Notes: a model not told the origin generated them from the letters alone. Shown: positions 11,650-24,222, counted from the stretch's first letter. The stretch: 64,000 nt of DNA from Molossus alvarezi (GCA_037176705.1 CM073886.1:12174501-12238500); one strand, 5' to 3'. Numbers and translations: made by a program.

Positions 11650-13276
11650 GCCCTTGTCTTTTCTATCCCTAATCGGGACCTAGGCCTGCCGTCCTGACCC
11701 TTCCTCATGTTTCCCTTCCTAGGGTGACCCTATTCCGTGTGCCCTGTTTCCCTTAAGTCTGCTCCTACAACCTTTGCTAATTCAGCCAATAGGCCTAACA
11801 GGAGAACACGGTGAAAAGTGTCTAAGAAAGCCCCTCCCCCGACAGGATTTGGGTCCCACCGCGGGCAGAGGAATGGGAACATTTCCTCTGACCCCAGGTT
11901 TACAAAAGGACACAGGAAAGGGGAGCGACGTCCTAACACATGTGTTTACGAGGGGCTGAGTGTTTCTTAACTCTCTAAGAGCACTTCGCACCCGTGCCTG
12001 GGATCCCTATATTCAACGCCCCAAAGTTCAGAGAAGCCTGTTGGAAACTAGCTGCCACCAAAGCGGCTGTGGACCAGCCGCCCAGGCCGGCACGGAAGGA
12101 ACACGCCCCCTCTGCAGCTGGACCGCCCTCCCGGGAACTCTGCGGCCCCTGTGGCCCCCGGGAGAGTGCCTGCACTAACTCTGGGGCAAAGAGCCTGTAT
12201 TGGGCCACCCTACCCCGAAAGTGGGCCATTCTAATTTACAGAGTGCACAATTTACCTTTTGAGAATTTAATCCCATACCCATATTCGTCTCCAAAAGCTT
12301 CCCTGAAATGCTGTAAGAGGCAACCAAGGGGGTCTTTTGTGAACTTTGCCTATTTCCCATCCTCCCTAAATAGATGTTTTAGCCGCAAGCCGGCCTCAGA
12401 TTAAACAGAAAAACAGGAAACAAGAGAAAACCGAGAATTCCCAAGGGCTAAAGAGCTGTAGGCTCCCTTGCAGAAGGTCCGTGAGCCAGGATAAAATACC
12501 CTCAACCTCTAGAGAGACCGGCCGGCACCAACGTATCCTAGAGGACACAGCGGACAAACAGGCTGCAGCCACAGAAGAAGCACATGGGCCACGTATAGGG
12601 AACAGAGACAAAAGAAAACACACAAGACAGAAACTTTTCGCTTCGTCCACCTGGCAGTTTCCCTCGCGCAGATTTAGACGCCTCTTGGCCTCGGCAGGCG
12701 GGTGTAACCCCCGGCACGGATCAGGTTCGCAGGTGGAGACCAGAATGTCCCCAAGAATCTGATACTGCCCTTAGCCTTTTTTAGAGGTCGTCACGGGACC
12801 ACAGGTAAGGACCCACACAGGCTCCATAACAAGTGTCGTGGAGCACGGTCACTCACACACAATTGCATCCACACAGTCACATTCACACACCACAAGTTCC
12901 CGGGAGGTGATCAGACTCCCCTTCCGCCCCAGCGGCGGGCCAAGGAAAATTCCTTATCCAGTGGGAACATGATGAACCCCACCTAACGTCTTAGGGGGAT
13001 CCCGGAAGGAGAGGTACACTGCGTCCACCCTCTCACCCTCTCCCAGAAAGACCGGTCACCCAGAACCTACCTCCGGAGGCTTTACCAGGTCTCCTTTCAT
13101 CTTTTGGGGATGTCTTGGCATCTCCCGGCTGCTCATCGGAAACCTAAGTAGGATCTTTGGGGCCCTGGAATGGCTCAGGTGGTACCCCCCTAAAGAACTA
13201 CAGGCATCCGGTGGCCAGACCGGAAGAGGCCATTCATCCTAGGCGTCTGTCTCCTGGTGTCCTAAAGCACCAGGGG
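11650..13276 (-). pseudogene. ERV-A leader and gag remnant
   Basis: Parallel to ERV-B 21.7-24.2 kb (shared blocks around 11,680-11,900 and 12,180-12,750), but the middle of gag is absent. No long open frame remains. Its only role was as a virion structural precursor. Confidence 0.65.
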
Positions 13277-13293
13277 TCTCGCTGGGGCCTCCA
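13277..13293 (-). other. ERV-A primer-binding site
   Basis: Minus strand TGGAGGCCCCAGCGAGA, two bases inside the LTR. The first ten bases fit the 3' end of mammalian tRNA-Thr; the rest is imperfect. The same site is in ERV-B. Confidence 0.55.
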
Positions 13294-13295
13294 AA

Positions 13296-13688
13296 TGGTG
13301 TGAGGTGTCCGCGAGACAACCAGGGACGCACAGCCGGATTGTGAAGGAGCACTTTATTACACCGGCGGGCTGGGGGCTCTCCCCAAATCCTCAGCCACCT
13401 GCTTCTTTGTTGCCCACTTTTATAGGCACAAACTACAGAAAGAAAAAAAACAACAACACTACATTCTCTTGGCGCCGCTTTTGGCACCGTTAGGGGGGCT
13501 GATACACAGAAGGGGAGAGAGGAGCTTGTTAGAGGCCAGGGCAGCCATTAATCTCTTTTTTCTCATGGTTCCTCTGAGTTTCCCAAGGCCGTCATTAACC
13601 CCTTATCTTTATAGTTTTCTTTGGGTTTCTCAAGGCCCTTATGTTTACAAGAAAAAGCCTGCCAGGGTGTGTACGTGCAGTAACTGAC
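13296..13688 (-). repeat. ERV-A 5' LTR, U3 end missing
   Basis: Nearly the same as the 3' LTR from tggtgtgagg to gcagtaactga. There it stops, while the 3' LTR continues about 25 bases (gggtcagaatggag...). The outer edge is therefore lost or recombined, and no target duplication can be read. Confidence 0.8.
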
Positions 13689-13739
13689 ACTAGACACTGG
13701 ACACTATCTTACACCACACGTAAAACTAACTAAAAACAC

Positions 13740-14215
13740 CACAATTTTCCACATCAAGCATTTCCTGTTCTGAGTCATCGGAAGACTAACACCCCATTCA
13801 CCCCCTCAGCATTCCTCCTGCACCAGAAGCTTCTCTTCCTCTTTACCTCCCTCAGTGGTGCCCCTCAGAGGGTCCTCAGGACACCAAGCTCCTGTCAACA
13901 TCTCTCCCTAACAACCTGACAACACGGACCTCCCTCAAAATGCAGAAGTCAAGTCCATGGACAGAAGGCCCACGTGCCCTGTGGCCATAAGGGTGAGCTC
14001 TGACGCCCCCTGCCAGCCATTGGAGGTGGAGCAATGCAAACCACTCATAGCTCACAGTTCAGTGAAGGCCAGACCCCTTCGGGGCAGCCCTGCTGAACCC
14101 ATTAAATTTTGGAAATTTAAACTGAAGTGAAGCCAAATATCCCATGACGTCTGCAAAAATAGTTAAGAAAAAATTAATTGGAAACCAAGTGGAATGAAAT
14201 GAATGTTAACACAAC
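13740..14215. repeat. Unclassified repeat-like insert in L1
   Basis: Non-L1 sequence between two L1 pieces. Its 13,990-14,190 part resembles 29,770-29,940 (gacgcc-ctgc, ctcatag...agttcagtg, ttggaaatt-aactgaa). This suggests a dispersed family I do not recognise. Confidence 0.35.
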
Positions 14216-14856
14216 ATCCTACACCAAAATTCACACAAAGTTGTCCATAGACAAATTTAAAATGCAGAACTATCAGGTACCTAGAAGAAAACATAAAAGA
14301 AAATCTATTTGGCCTTGGCTTTGGTGGTGATTTTTAACACATACATCAAAAGCCTAGTCATAAAAGAAAATAATAACATGGACTTTACAAAATTGAAACT
14401 CCTAATCTGGGAAAGACCTGGTTCAGAGAACCAAGAGACTAGCCATATTTGCAAAACACATATCTGATAAAGGATTTTGGATCAAAATATACAAAGGACT
14501 CTCAAACAAACAACCCCATTACAAATGGGTAAAGATCTCTCTCCCATTTTCGGGGGGGTGGGGGCAGCCAAATTTTTGGTGGCCTTGTTTCAACAAGGCT
14601 GATAAAAAGAAAATTTTTTTTAAAATGGGACAAGATCTGAAGAGACACTTGGTCAAAAAAGATACTGAGATGGTGAAAAAGCATACAGAAATAAGCTCCA
14701 TATCACATATTATTAGGGAATTACAAATAAAAACTCCTATTTGAACTGCTAAACTCGAAAAATGACAATACCAATGCTCCAGTCAGAGAACCCTGAGAAG
14801 ATGCTATTGCCTCAGCATAACCATCACCCCCCCATCCCCCCACCCCACCAGCACAG

Positions 14857-15233
14857 TGTTGTGGCGTGTCAGCAATACAACCAGAGATGCATAGCAAAAT
14901 TATAAATGAAAGGAGCACTTTTATTCACTGGTAGGCTGCAAGGGTCATAGTCTCCCCAAATCCACAGTCCCAAGCCTTCTTTGTCGCTTGCTTATAAGGG
15001 CTCATTCTCTTGGCTCCACTTTTGGTGACGTTGAGGGAGGAACGGGTCATTAATCTCTTTCTTTTTGGTAGGAACAGGTACTGGAAGAGCTGTTACAGAG
15101 GTCAAGGTACAGGCAATCATTAACCTCTTTCTTTATGGTTCCTCTGGGTGTCAGTCCCAGGCTTTTTTTGAAACCACTCCAGTGTGTACGTGCTGGAACA
15201 ACTGGTCAGAATGGAGTCAAGTAGCCTAGCTCA
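14857..15233 (-). repeat. ERV-B 3' LTR
   Basis: TGTTGTGGCG to TAGCTCA, 377 bases, with AATAAA (gaataaaagtgctcc on the minus strand) and TATAAG. Inside it a short purine tract (ccagtggggaa) precedes U3. Confidence 0.88.
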
Positions 15234-15239
15234 TTCCCC

Positions 15240-16079
15240 ACTGGTTTATATATAAGTCAAATCACTGACTTTCCTTTCTCCTCTGGGTCAGGGCTATATT
15301 GACCCTTAACTACACGGAGTTTTACAGAATTTATTTTCCTTTGTATAGTTTTTTTAGAGTGGGTTTAAGTGGGACCCAGACCCGCAGAGGGAGAGTAACT
15401 CTGCAATGGGCCAATGGAGATTATTTGTTTTTGTTTTTCTGAAACCTTCTTCCGAATGGTGAATAGAATTCCAGGATTTTTACCAGTTACATATAGCCTC
15501 GGTCCCTATGTCCTTTCTGTGGCCCAATAAGGGTTTAGCTGACTAGTAACCTCAATCTGAATGGAGTTAGAGTTCCCTATAGGGAGATCCTAGGGATTGG
15601 CTAACCTTTTAAAATCTATATGAGGGTCTGTTTCTTAGATAGCCCTTAACAGTAAATATGGTTTCACAATCCTAAGATGGACAAAAGTATTCATTTGTAT
15701 TCAAGCAACTTGTGGTGACTGTACCACTCCCTGTGCATATGTAGATTCCTACTCCTTGTAGCCCCCATTTCCTCAAAGATGTCCTATAACCCCAGGGTAT
15801 AGGTCCTTCTATTTCTTCTGTATTATCTTCAGTAATAGCCTTTGTGCCTATGGTGCCTCTCACGAGGTCACATAGGTTGAGATTGAAAACAGGTTTTTCC
15901 ATCCCCTTTGTGGTGACATTTCTGAAGACCTCCCCCAATATTTCATTTCTAAGTTCCTAGTTCCACTGGGGCCCAGGTCTATAAGGATTCCCCTGAACAG
16001 TCATAATTAGAAAAATTAAGGTCCCAATGAATGCAAGAGTCTCATCTTTAAGGGGTCTGGAGAGGCCTGGACCATCCAT
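15240..16079 (-). pseudogene. ERV-B env, N-terminal remnant only
   Basis: The ATG at 16,079 overlaps the end of pol and starts a hydrophobic leader (TLAFIGTLIFLIMTVQG), then PYRPGPQWN and a stop at 15,957. The same frame stays open to 15,672 and ends YFCPS. The remaining 430 bases reach the 3' LTR without any fusion peptide or transmembrane subunit. An env of normal size would need about 1 kb more. Confidence 0.7.
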
Positions 16080-17060
16080 TTTGCCTTTTCCACCTTCAGC
16101 CGGGAATGGTGCAGCCAGGTCAGTATGCCATTGACCTTGACAGCCGTTGGTGTAGTCAGGATGACAGTGTATGGTCCCTTCCAGGCCGGAGTTAGTCCCT
16201 GAGCGGTGATCTTCTTTATCCACACAGAGTCCCTGGGCTGGAAGGGGTACACAGTTTTCGAGGTGAGCACAGGCAGGGTGTTGCAGATGTGTTTATGGAT
16301 GGCCTCCTGAGTGGACTGTAGGGCTTGTAAGAATTTGAGTAAGGAGTAGTTGTGAATTTCAGCCTTCAATTCTTCCCTGAGCTTGGGAAGAATGGGAGGA
16401 GGTCTACCATTAATTATTTCATAAGGGGAGAATCCCTCCCCATATGGGGTACATCTTGCCTGTAAAAGGGCGAGGGGGAGCAGAGTGGTCCAGTTTTCAC
16501 CAGTTTCTAAAGTAAATTTGGTTAAGGTCTCCTTTAAAGTCCTGTTCATGTGCTCTACCTGCCCTGAGCTTTGGGGTTGGTAGGCACAATGGAGTTTCCA
16601 ATTAATATTCAGGACCTTGGCTATGTCCTGTGATATTCTTGCTATAAAGGCAGGGCCATTGTCTGACCCTAAAGTCACAGGTGACCCGAACCTAGGAATG
16701 ATTTCCTGGAGTAATTTCTTAACTACAATGGTGGCTGTCTCTGTTTTAGTAGGGTAAGCCTCAACCCACCCAGAGAAAGTGTCTAAGTAAACCAGGAGGT
16801 ATTTATATCCAGACGCTGGTAACTTAACGTCTCTAAAATCTACTTCCCAATGTTCCCCTAGAGAGGCTCCCTGGGCCTGGATTCCCAGAGGAGTTTTTCT
16901 ATCCTGTTTAGCATTAACCTAGGCACAGGTCATGCACCTGGATACAGTGCTATCCACTATATTGTCTAGCTTGAGTATGAAGTACCTGCCTCTCAGGAGT
17001 TCAGTAAGCTTGGTGTGGCGTAAATGAGTGGTTTGATGCAGCTAATTAACTAAAGTCCTT
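16016..17060 (-). pseudogene. ERV-B integrase
   Basis: The later core and C-terminal domain are open from 16,678 to 16,016: LGSDNGPAF, SGQVEHMNRTLKE, and RDSVWIKK...PAWKGPYTV of the GPY/F-type tail. The N-terminal part (16,680-17,060) has stops. The 3' end overlaps the start of env, as in gammaretroviruses. Confidence 0.85.
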
Positions 17061-17279
17061 CCCTAAGTCTCTGGGACCCAAAACCGCCCATCAGACAGTA
17101 TCCACCATCCATTGCTTTCCTTTGTGGCTTGTTTTTGCTTGACTACGTCATTTTCTGACCCGGTGTAAGTAGAAGTCGAAGGCAAACTTAGGTTTGGCAT
17201 GGTGACTAATATGTGTAGAGGCCCCACCGGTTTTAGGGTTGTTATCTCAAGCTTCCTGATCTGCAGCACGATTTCCCTG

Positions 17280-17930
17280 TGCCTCTGTGGAGTTCTCTTT
17301 TTGATGTTCTTTACAATGTACTATAGCTACAACCTTTGGTAACCAAATTGCATCTAATAAGGCAAGAATTTATTCCTTATTTTTAATATCCTTCTTGGCT
17401 GAGGTCAGAAGTCCTCGTTCCCAATAAATGGCACTGTGCACATGTACTGTGGCAAAAGTATACCTATTGTTTGTATAGATGGTTATTGATTTATTCTTTC
17501 CCCAGCATAGGGCCTGGATCAGGGCTTTGAGTTCAGCCCTTTGGGCTGAAGTTCCTCTACTTAATGAGTGAGACCAAATGACATGGTCCAGAGTTGCTAC
17601 TGCTGCCCCAGCATACCTGATTCCTTTTTGGATATAGCTGCTCCCATCTGTGAACAATACCTCATCTGATGATGGCAGGGGGTCATCCTTGAGATCTGGG
17701 CGGGTTGTCTGCACTGTTTCAATTACCTCCAGGCAGTCATGTAGAGGTTCCCCCGGGTCATCATCGGGGAGCAGACTAGCAGGATTAATGGCCACCGTCT
17801 TGTGGAATTTGAGGTGGGGTTGATCCAGGGGGAGTGCCTGGAGCTGAGTGACTCGGGTGTTTGACATCCAGCGCTCCGGAGCACTCCAGAGGAGGGCTTC
17901 AACCGCATGGGGTGCAGTCAAAGCTAACTC
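17280..17930 (-). pseudogene. ERV-B RNase H
   Basis: Open from 17,921 to 17,370, with LFTDGSSY, the AELKAL helix and the following ITIYTNNRY (the expected Asp of TDSRY is replaced by Asn). RNase H would degrade the RNA of the RNA:DNA hybrid; this copy has lost one likely catalytic acid. Confidence 0.75.
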
Positions 17931-18229
17931 TTAGCCTAGAGTTAACGTGTCTGCCTCCTGTACTAGGAGTGCAGTAGCTGCCATTGCTCTGAGGCAGACA
18001 GGCCGTCCGGTGGCTACTGGATCTAGTCTTTTGGACAAGTAGGCTACTGGTCTCTTCCAGGGTCCTAGGTTTTGAGTGAGGACTCCCTTTGCTATTCCTC
18101 TCACCTCACTTACATATAAATGGAAGGGCCTTGTAATGTCAGGTAGGGCAAGAGCCGGAGCTGACACCAGGGTCTTTCTCAGGGTTTCAAAAGCCTCCTG
18201 CTCTGTCTCAGTCCAGACTAGAGGCTGCA

Positions 18230-19020
18230 TTCCCCCCGTGCTCGCATATAGAGATTTTGCAATGGCTGCGAATCCCGGGATCCACAGGCAGTGGTACCTT
18301 TTGCCCCTAGGAATCCCCTGACTTGCTTAGTTTTCGGGATGGGAATTCACAGGATGGCCTCTATGCAATTCAGAGAAAGGTCCACTGCCCTTTACTAATC
18401 TCATACCCCAGGTATGTGACTTGTGGGGAACACAACTGAGCCTTTTTGGCCAAGACCCGGCACCCTAATGTCTGTAAGGTGCCCAGGAGGTGCTCATTAC
18501 CTCTCTGGCAATTCTCCTTGTCCTTTGCTGCTAGGAGAAGGTCATCTACATATCGGAGTAGGGTACATTCAGGGTCTTCTTGTCGAAAGTACTGCAAGTC
18601 AGAACTGAGAGCCTCATCAAATAGAGTAGGAGAGTTCGTAAAGCCTTGGGGTGGTCTTGTCCACGTTAGCTGTCCCGGAAACCCCTCCTCAGGGTCTGTC
18701 CACCCAGATGCAAAGATAGGCTGGCTGACAGGAGCTAAAGGGATGCTAAAGAAGGCATCCTTTAAACCCAGAACTGTATAGAACTGGTGTTCTGGTGGAA
18801 GTAGGCTCAATAGAGTATAGGGGCTTGGGACCGTCAGGTGTATGGTCTCAACCCGTTTGTTTACTTCTCTCAAATCGTGTACTGGCCTAAAGTCTTCGGT
18901 GCCAGATTGCAACACTGGAAGTAAGGGTGTATTCCAGGATGATTGGCAGGGAACCAGAATCCCAGCCTCCCGGAGCCGACGAATATGAGGGGCAATGCCC
19001 TTCTTTGCTTCATGGCTCAT
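18230..19020 (-). pseudogene. ERV-B reverse transcriptase
   Basis: Open on the minus strand from 19,020 to 18,370. It has [36 protein letters not shown] and the catalytic YVDD (about 18,550), all standard gammaretroviral polymerase motifs. A stop at 18,370 separates it from the connection domain (18,230-17,931). Its upstream gag-pol is broken. Confidence 0.9.
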
Positions 19021-19524
19021 GGGGTATTGTCTTACCCTGACTGGAGTTGCCCTCCAGTCGAACCACAGTTGGTTGGTGGTGGCCAGCTAGTCCGGGAGGG
19101 TTGCTTTCAGCCCGGACGGAAGGGGAGAGATGTAATTTCTTCATGTAAGCCGATGTCTCAGGGTCCGTTTCCAAAGGGCCTGAGGGTCCTTCCTGAAAAA
19201 GATATTCTGACAAAGGGCAGGTTACAAGTATTTTTGAAGGGGAGAATAGGGGTTGGTCCTGATGTTCTGGGTTTACAGTAAGGTGTGCTTCTTCTCCAAT
19301 AAATGATATTGTAGCCTGTAACTTTTGGAGATCACGTCCCAACAGAGGATATGAACATTCAGGCATAACTAAGGAGGGTGTAATGGTGTCCTTTCCAAGA
19401 TTTACAGTCCTCTTAGTTGTCCAAGAGTAAAGGGCAGTCTGACTGTCGCTCCTTGAACTGAGGTCTTCTTAGTTAGTGGACCAGAGGCTCAGTTACGACT
19501 GAATGCGGAGCCCCTGCATCTATT
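19020..19524 (-). pseudogene. ERV-B protease, cut by HAL1
   Basis: The active site reads FLIDAGAPHS (Asp-Ala-Gly in place of the usual Asp-Thr-Gly) near 19,495-19,525. HAL1 enters directly upstream of it, so the N-terminal part of protease lies beyond 21,682. The end PECSYPLLGRDL is at about 19,330-19,366. Confidence 0.75.
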
Positions 19525-19538
19525 AAGAAATTAACTGG

Positions 19539-21668
19539 GTCGTTCGGGTCAAGACGGCGGGTAGGTAACGGCGGTATCCGTCCTCCCACAGCCACATCAC
19601 AGTTACAACTAAACTACAGAACAACCATCATTCAGAACCGCCTGAAATCAAGCTGAATGGAAGTCCTACAACTACGGAATTAAAGCAGCAGCCACATCCA
19701 GACTGGTAGGAGGGGCGGAGGGGACGGGCTGGTCCCACACCCACGTGTGGCGGATAAAATCAGGAGGACACCTTGGCTGGGAAGGTCCTCCCTGAGGACT
19801 AAGGGGTCCCCGTCCCACACCAGGCACATAGCTCAGGGTTCCAGTGCCAGGAAGAGAATCCCCATAACTTCTGGCAGGAAAACCAGCGGGAACTGAGGCT
19901 CAGGGAGGCTGAGGCGGCTGGAGCCCCAGGCAGCTCCTTAAAGGGCCCGCACATGGACTTATTGGACTCTCTCCCTCTAAGCTTGGAGGGGAGGCAGCTC
20001 GAGGGGCACCAGAGACAAACAAGGAAGAACTGAGCTGTTTGGCACTGGAGCGAGGGCTGGAGAGGGGGCTTTCTCCAGGACAAATGTGCTGTCAGAGGCC
20101 TTTGTTCCTTTGGTGAGCCCTTCCCTGGGGCGGCAGACAGTCACCATATCTGGGACTCCAGCAACCTGGCTCACACTGGTAGCCCCGCCCTGGTGACTCC
20201 CTGAGGCCCCGCCCCACCCAACTTTCAGGCCCACCCAAGCTGTTGCCACTTGCTTAACCATAGGATTGGCCTGTCTTGGATCCTGCTTCAGGTTTTCCTA
20301 AATTCTTTCAAACAAGCAGCATCTGGTCTCAGCTAGCCCCATACCTCTCGTTAAGTAATACACAGAAACAAACACAGAGAGACAGCCAAAATGAGACAAA
20401 GAAACAGGTCCCAAATGAAAGAACAGAACAAAACCCCAAGAAAAGAACTAAGCGAAATGGAGATAAGCAACCTAACAGATGCTGAGTTCAAAATACTGCT
20501 TATAAGTATGCTCAATGAACTTAGTGAGAACCTCAGTGATCTTAGGGAGGGCCTCAAGAGCATAAAAAAGGACCAGTCAGAAATGATGGATGCACAGTCA
20601 GAAATGAAAGAGGCGTTAACTGAAATAAAGAATAAGTTACACAGATTCAATAGTAGAGTACGTAAAGCCAAGAAGCAAACCATTGATTTGGAATATCAGG
20701 AAGCAAAAAATGCCCAATCAGAACAGCAAAAAGAATCCAAAAAACTGAGGATAGTGTAAGGAGCCTCTGGGACAACTTCAAGCGTGCCAACATTCACATC
20801 TTGGGGGTGCCAGAAGGAGAAGAGAGAGAACAAGAAATCGAAAACCTGTTTGAAATAATAATGGCAAAACACTTCCCTAACTTGGAAACAGACATACAAG
20901 TCCAGGAAGCACAGAGAGTCCCAAACAAGATGAACCCCAAGAGGTCCACACCAAGACACATCAGCATCAAAATGCAAAAGGTTCAAGACAAAGAGAGAAT
21001 CTTAAAAGCAGCAAGAGAAAAGCAGTTAGTTACCTACAAGGGAGTTCCCATAAGGCTGTCAGCTGATTTCTCAAAAGAAACATTGCAGGCCAGAAGGGAG
21101 TGGCAAGAAATATTCAGAGTGATGAAAAGCAAGAACCTACAACCAAGATTACTCTATCCTGCAAAGCTGTCATTTAGAATCTATGATCATATAAAGAGTT
21201 TCCCAGACAAGAAAAAGCTAAAGGAGTTCATCACCATCAAACCGTTATTATATGAAATGACAAAGGGTCTTTTTGAAGAAAAAGATAAAATGTATGAACA
21301 AACAAAAAGGCAATGAATACATATCTATCGACAATGGAATCTACAAACAAAATGAACAGGCAGAACAGAAACATTCTCATAGATACAGAGAACATTTTGT
21401 TGGTTGACAGATGGGAGGGGCCTGGGCGAATGGGTGAAAAAGGTGAAGGGATTAAGAAGCACAAATTCATTGCTAGACTGACAAACCTCAAAGGGAAAGG
21501 GGTTGGGGGTGGGAAGTAATAAACCAAAGAACTTATATGCATAACCAATGGACACAGATAACAGTGTGGGACAAGGCGGGAGGGGGGCAGGAGTGGGGAG
21601 GAGGGGGTCAATGGGGGAAAAATCAGGAACATCTGTAATACATTCTACAATAAAGTTTAGAAAAGAAG
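19539..21668 (+). mobile_element. HAL1 (half-L1), near full length, inside ERV-B
   Basis: Non-autonomous L1 relative with a GC-rich 5' UTR, ORF1 and a 3' UTR but no ORF2. It is flanked by a 14-base duplication aagaaattaactgg (19,525-19,538; 21,669-21,682). ORF1 starts at 20,391. The 3' end has a G-rich tract and AATAAA. HAL1s are known from Myotis and rely on L1 ORF2 protein in trans. Confidence 0.92.
20391..21316 (+). pseudogene. HAL1 ORF1, one frameshift
   Basis: RNA-binding ORF1p. The N-terminal coiled-coil part (MRQRNRSQMKEQNK..., heptad-like LSENLSDLREGLKSI) is open from 20,391 to 20,759. The RRM/C-terminal part (20,801-21,316) has GVPEGEE, PRHISIKM, DKERILKAAREK, GVPIRLSADFS, ARREW and LYPAKLSF in a different frame. 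A single frameshift near 20,750 separates them; otherwise it looks well kept. Confidence 0.88.
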
Positions 21669-21682
21669 AAGAAATTAACTGG

Positions 21683-23200
21683 TTTGCCCTCTACTTTGCA
21701 GTGATCCTGGGCTCCCAGGGGCTGAATTGAGAGGAGCCCTGGCCCCGTCATTCCTTCTAAGTCAAGGCTGACTGGGGTACGTCTATTTGCCTCATCTTTC
21801 TTATCTGCCTGATTTGGGCACTCTCACTTCCAATGTCCTTCTTTTTTGCAGTAGGCACATTGGTTTGTCCCTAGTCGGATCCCAGGCCTGCCGTCCTTAT
21901 CCTTCCTCATGTTTCCCTTCCTAGGGTGATCCTTTTCTATGGGATCTGTTTCCCTTAAGGCTGCTATCACTACCTTTGCTATTCTTTTATCAAGTTTCCC
22001 CCCAGGGTTTCCCTATTATTACATACCTTTTGAGCTATCTCAACCAATTGGGAGCAATTCATTCCTTCTAAACATTCTAGCTTTTGGAGCTTTTTTCTAA
22101 TATCTTGGACCGACTAAGTAACAAAGGCCACGTTTATTGCTCGCTGGTTTTCTGCAGCGTCCAGGTCTATTGGAGGGCACACTTGGTGCGCTTCACCAAG
22201 TCGCTCCAGAAAGGCAGCAGGAGATTGCTGCAGGCCTGAATTACTTCTGAACCCTTGGATAAATTAGTCGGCTTTCTAGCAGCCACTCTTAATCCCTTCA
22301 ATAAATACCGGTGAAAAGTGTCCAGTGAATTTTTCCCTGCAGTGGTATTGGGGTCCCAACTGGGCCCGCGGGCAGGAAACACGCCATCGATTTCATCCTT
22401 ATTTTCCCCTAATGATTTCCCAGCGGAGCCTAAAACCGCCTTTCTGGCCTCTAGTTTAATTCTTTGCCTCTCTCCTGAGGTGAAGAGGGTTGCCAAAGGG
22501 CTGCTGGCAGTCATTTCAATTTGGCCTGTGAGTATGAGAAATGGATTCCATCAGTCTAATAAGTACCTGTGGTTTTTCAGAAAAAAGGGGGGTTTTGGGT
22601 CTTCCAATTAGAAAGATCACTGGTGGAAAAGGGAACATAGACTATAAAAGGGCGGTGCCTTCCATGTTCTCCTGTTGGAGGTGCCTCTCTTAGGGGTAGT
22701 GTTGCATCCCCTCCCCCTTCTTTTGGGGGAATTCCCATATTCTAATCCACTCCTGGTATGGGGCGATGAAGCGAGTGGCCCTGAGTCCCCTGAATGTGAC
22801 TTTGTTCTTGGATTGTAGGGAGGTGGGAATTCTGGTTCCTCAGAGGAAGGGGGAAGTACTGGATATTTGGCCTTTGAAGTAGTGGGGGTTTGAGGTTTTT
22901 GTTTTACAGCCAGTATTCTAGTGCCAGTCTAGAGTGCACAGATCTTTAACCATGGGGGTGGAGAGTTCACTAAATCAAGCCATTGATCAATATAGAAAAA
23001 TTGGTCTGGATGTCCCAGATCCCCTGTGACCTGATTCCAAACTGCCTGCACTAACTCGGGGTCAAAGGAGCCTGTATCAGGTTATCCTACCCCAAAAGTG
23101 GGCCATTCTAATTTGCAGAGAATGTGTAATTTACCTCTTGAGAATTTAATCCCATACCCATATTTGTCTCCAAAGCTTCCCTGAAATGCCATAAGAGGCA
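21683..23200 (-). pseudogene. ERV-B gag pseudogene
   Basis: The capsid end (LFTSGERQRIKLEARKAV) is open at 22,514-22,167. A nucleocapsid knuckle lies near 21,800-21,860 (CAYCKKEGHWK, stop, EC). The in-frame stop falls inside the CCHC motif. Upstream matrix sequence is broken. Family role: virion assembly and RNA packaging. Confidence 0.75.
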
Positions 23201-24202
23201 ACCCAGGGGGTTTTCTGAGAACTTGGCCCACCACCCATCCTTCCTAGGGGCAGATAAAAATCAGCCACAAGCTGGTTGAACAAACAAGCTGGGCTCAGAT
23301 TAAACAGCAAAAAGGAGAAAACTGAGAATTCTCAAGGGCTGAAGAATTGTAGGCTCCTTTGTTGTAGAAGGTCTGTGAACCAGGATAAAATACCCTCAAC
23401 CTCTAGTGAGACTGGCCAGAACCAAAGTAGATCCTCAAGGAGACAATGAGCAAAACAGGCTGAAGTGACAGAACAAGCACGTGGACCACCTATAAGGAAT
23501 GGAGACAAGGAAAACACAAGACAGGAACTTTCACTTTGTCTGCCTGGCCGCTCCCCTCGTGGGGATTTTAGGCTCCTCTTAGCATTGGCAGACTGGTATA
23601 AACCCCCAGCGCGGATCAGGTTCACTGGTGGAGACACCAGAATGTCCTCAAGAATCTGATGCTGCCCTTAGCCGTATGAGGCAGCCACGGTACCGCAGGT
23701 GGCAATTCACACAGGCTTTGTAACAGGCGTTGTGGAGCACGGTCACTCACACACGCAATCACACAATTCAAACTTCCATCCAGAAATTCCCTGTCCTGAG
23801 CAGCATCCATGCCACTTGGGAGGTGATCGGACTCCCCTTCCGCCCCAGAGGCAGGCCTGAGGGAACAGAATTCGCCAGATTTGAACCCCTCTTAACATCT
23901 TAGGGGTGTTCCTCGGAGAGGAGAGGTCGCGCCACGACTGGCCCTCTCACTCTCATCCAGATAGACCAGTCACCAGAGCTTACCTCTGGAGGTTTTCTTA
24001 CCAGGTCTCCTTCGTAGATTTAGAGACCGCGTGGCATCTCCTGGGCCCTCCTTCCGAGATCTGAGAAAAGTATCCGGGGCCCTGGAACGTCTCAGGGGGC
24101 ACCTCCCCTAGCTCCCCTAGAGGTTTTCTTGAGCCTGGCTAGCTCCCCAGAGAGGCCGCCCACCCTAGGCGTCTAGCTCCTGGTGTCGCAAAGCACCAGG
24201 GT

Positions 24203-24219
24203 TCTCGCTGGGGCCTCCA
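24203..24219 (-). other. ERV-B primer-binding site
   Basis: Minus strand TGGAGGCCCCAGCGAGA, three bases inside the 5' LTR and identical to that of ERV-A. Best guess is tRNA-Thr, with mismatches after base ten. Confidence 0.55.
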
Positions 24220-24222
24220 GAA

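Larger units (their letters stand above)
8134..13688 (-). mobile_element. ERV-A: defective class I (gammaretrovirus-like) provirus
   Basis: Minus-strand provirus: 5' LTR at about 13,296-13,688, primer-binding site at 13,277-13,293, leader, gag remnant, protease/RNase H, integrase end, env start, 3' LTR at 8,134-8,545. It is parallel in order to ERV-B, but reverse transcriptase and much of integrase are deleted. A HAL1 tail is inserted at 8,721-9,040. It sits in L1 sequence. Confidence 0.85.

Noticed and set aside
15672..15938. Open env frame as a possible co-opted host gene
   Set aside because: Short, preceded by an in-frame stop at 15,957, no transmembrane part, and no sign of preserved function.
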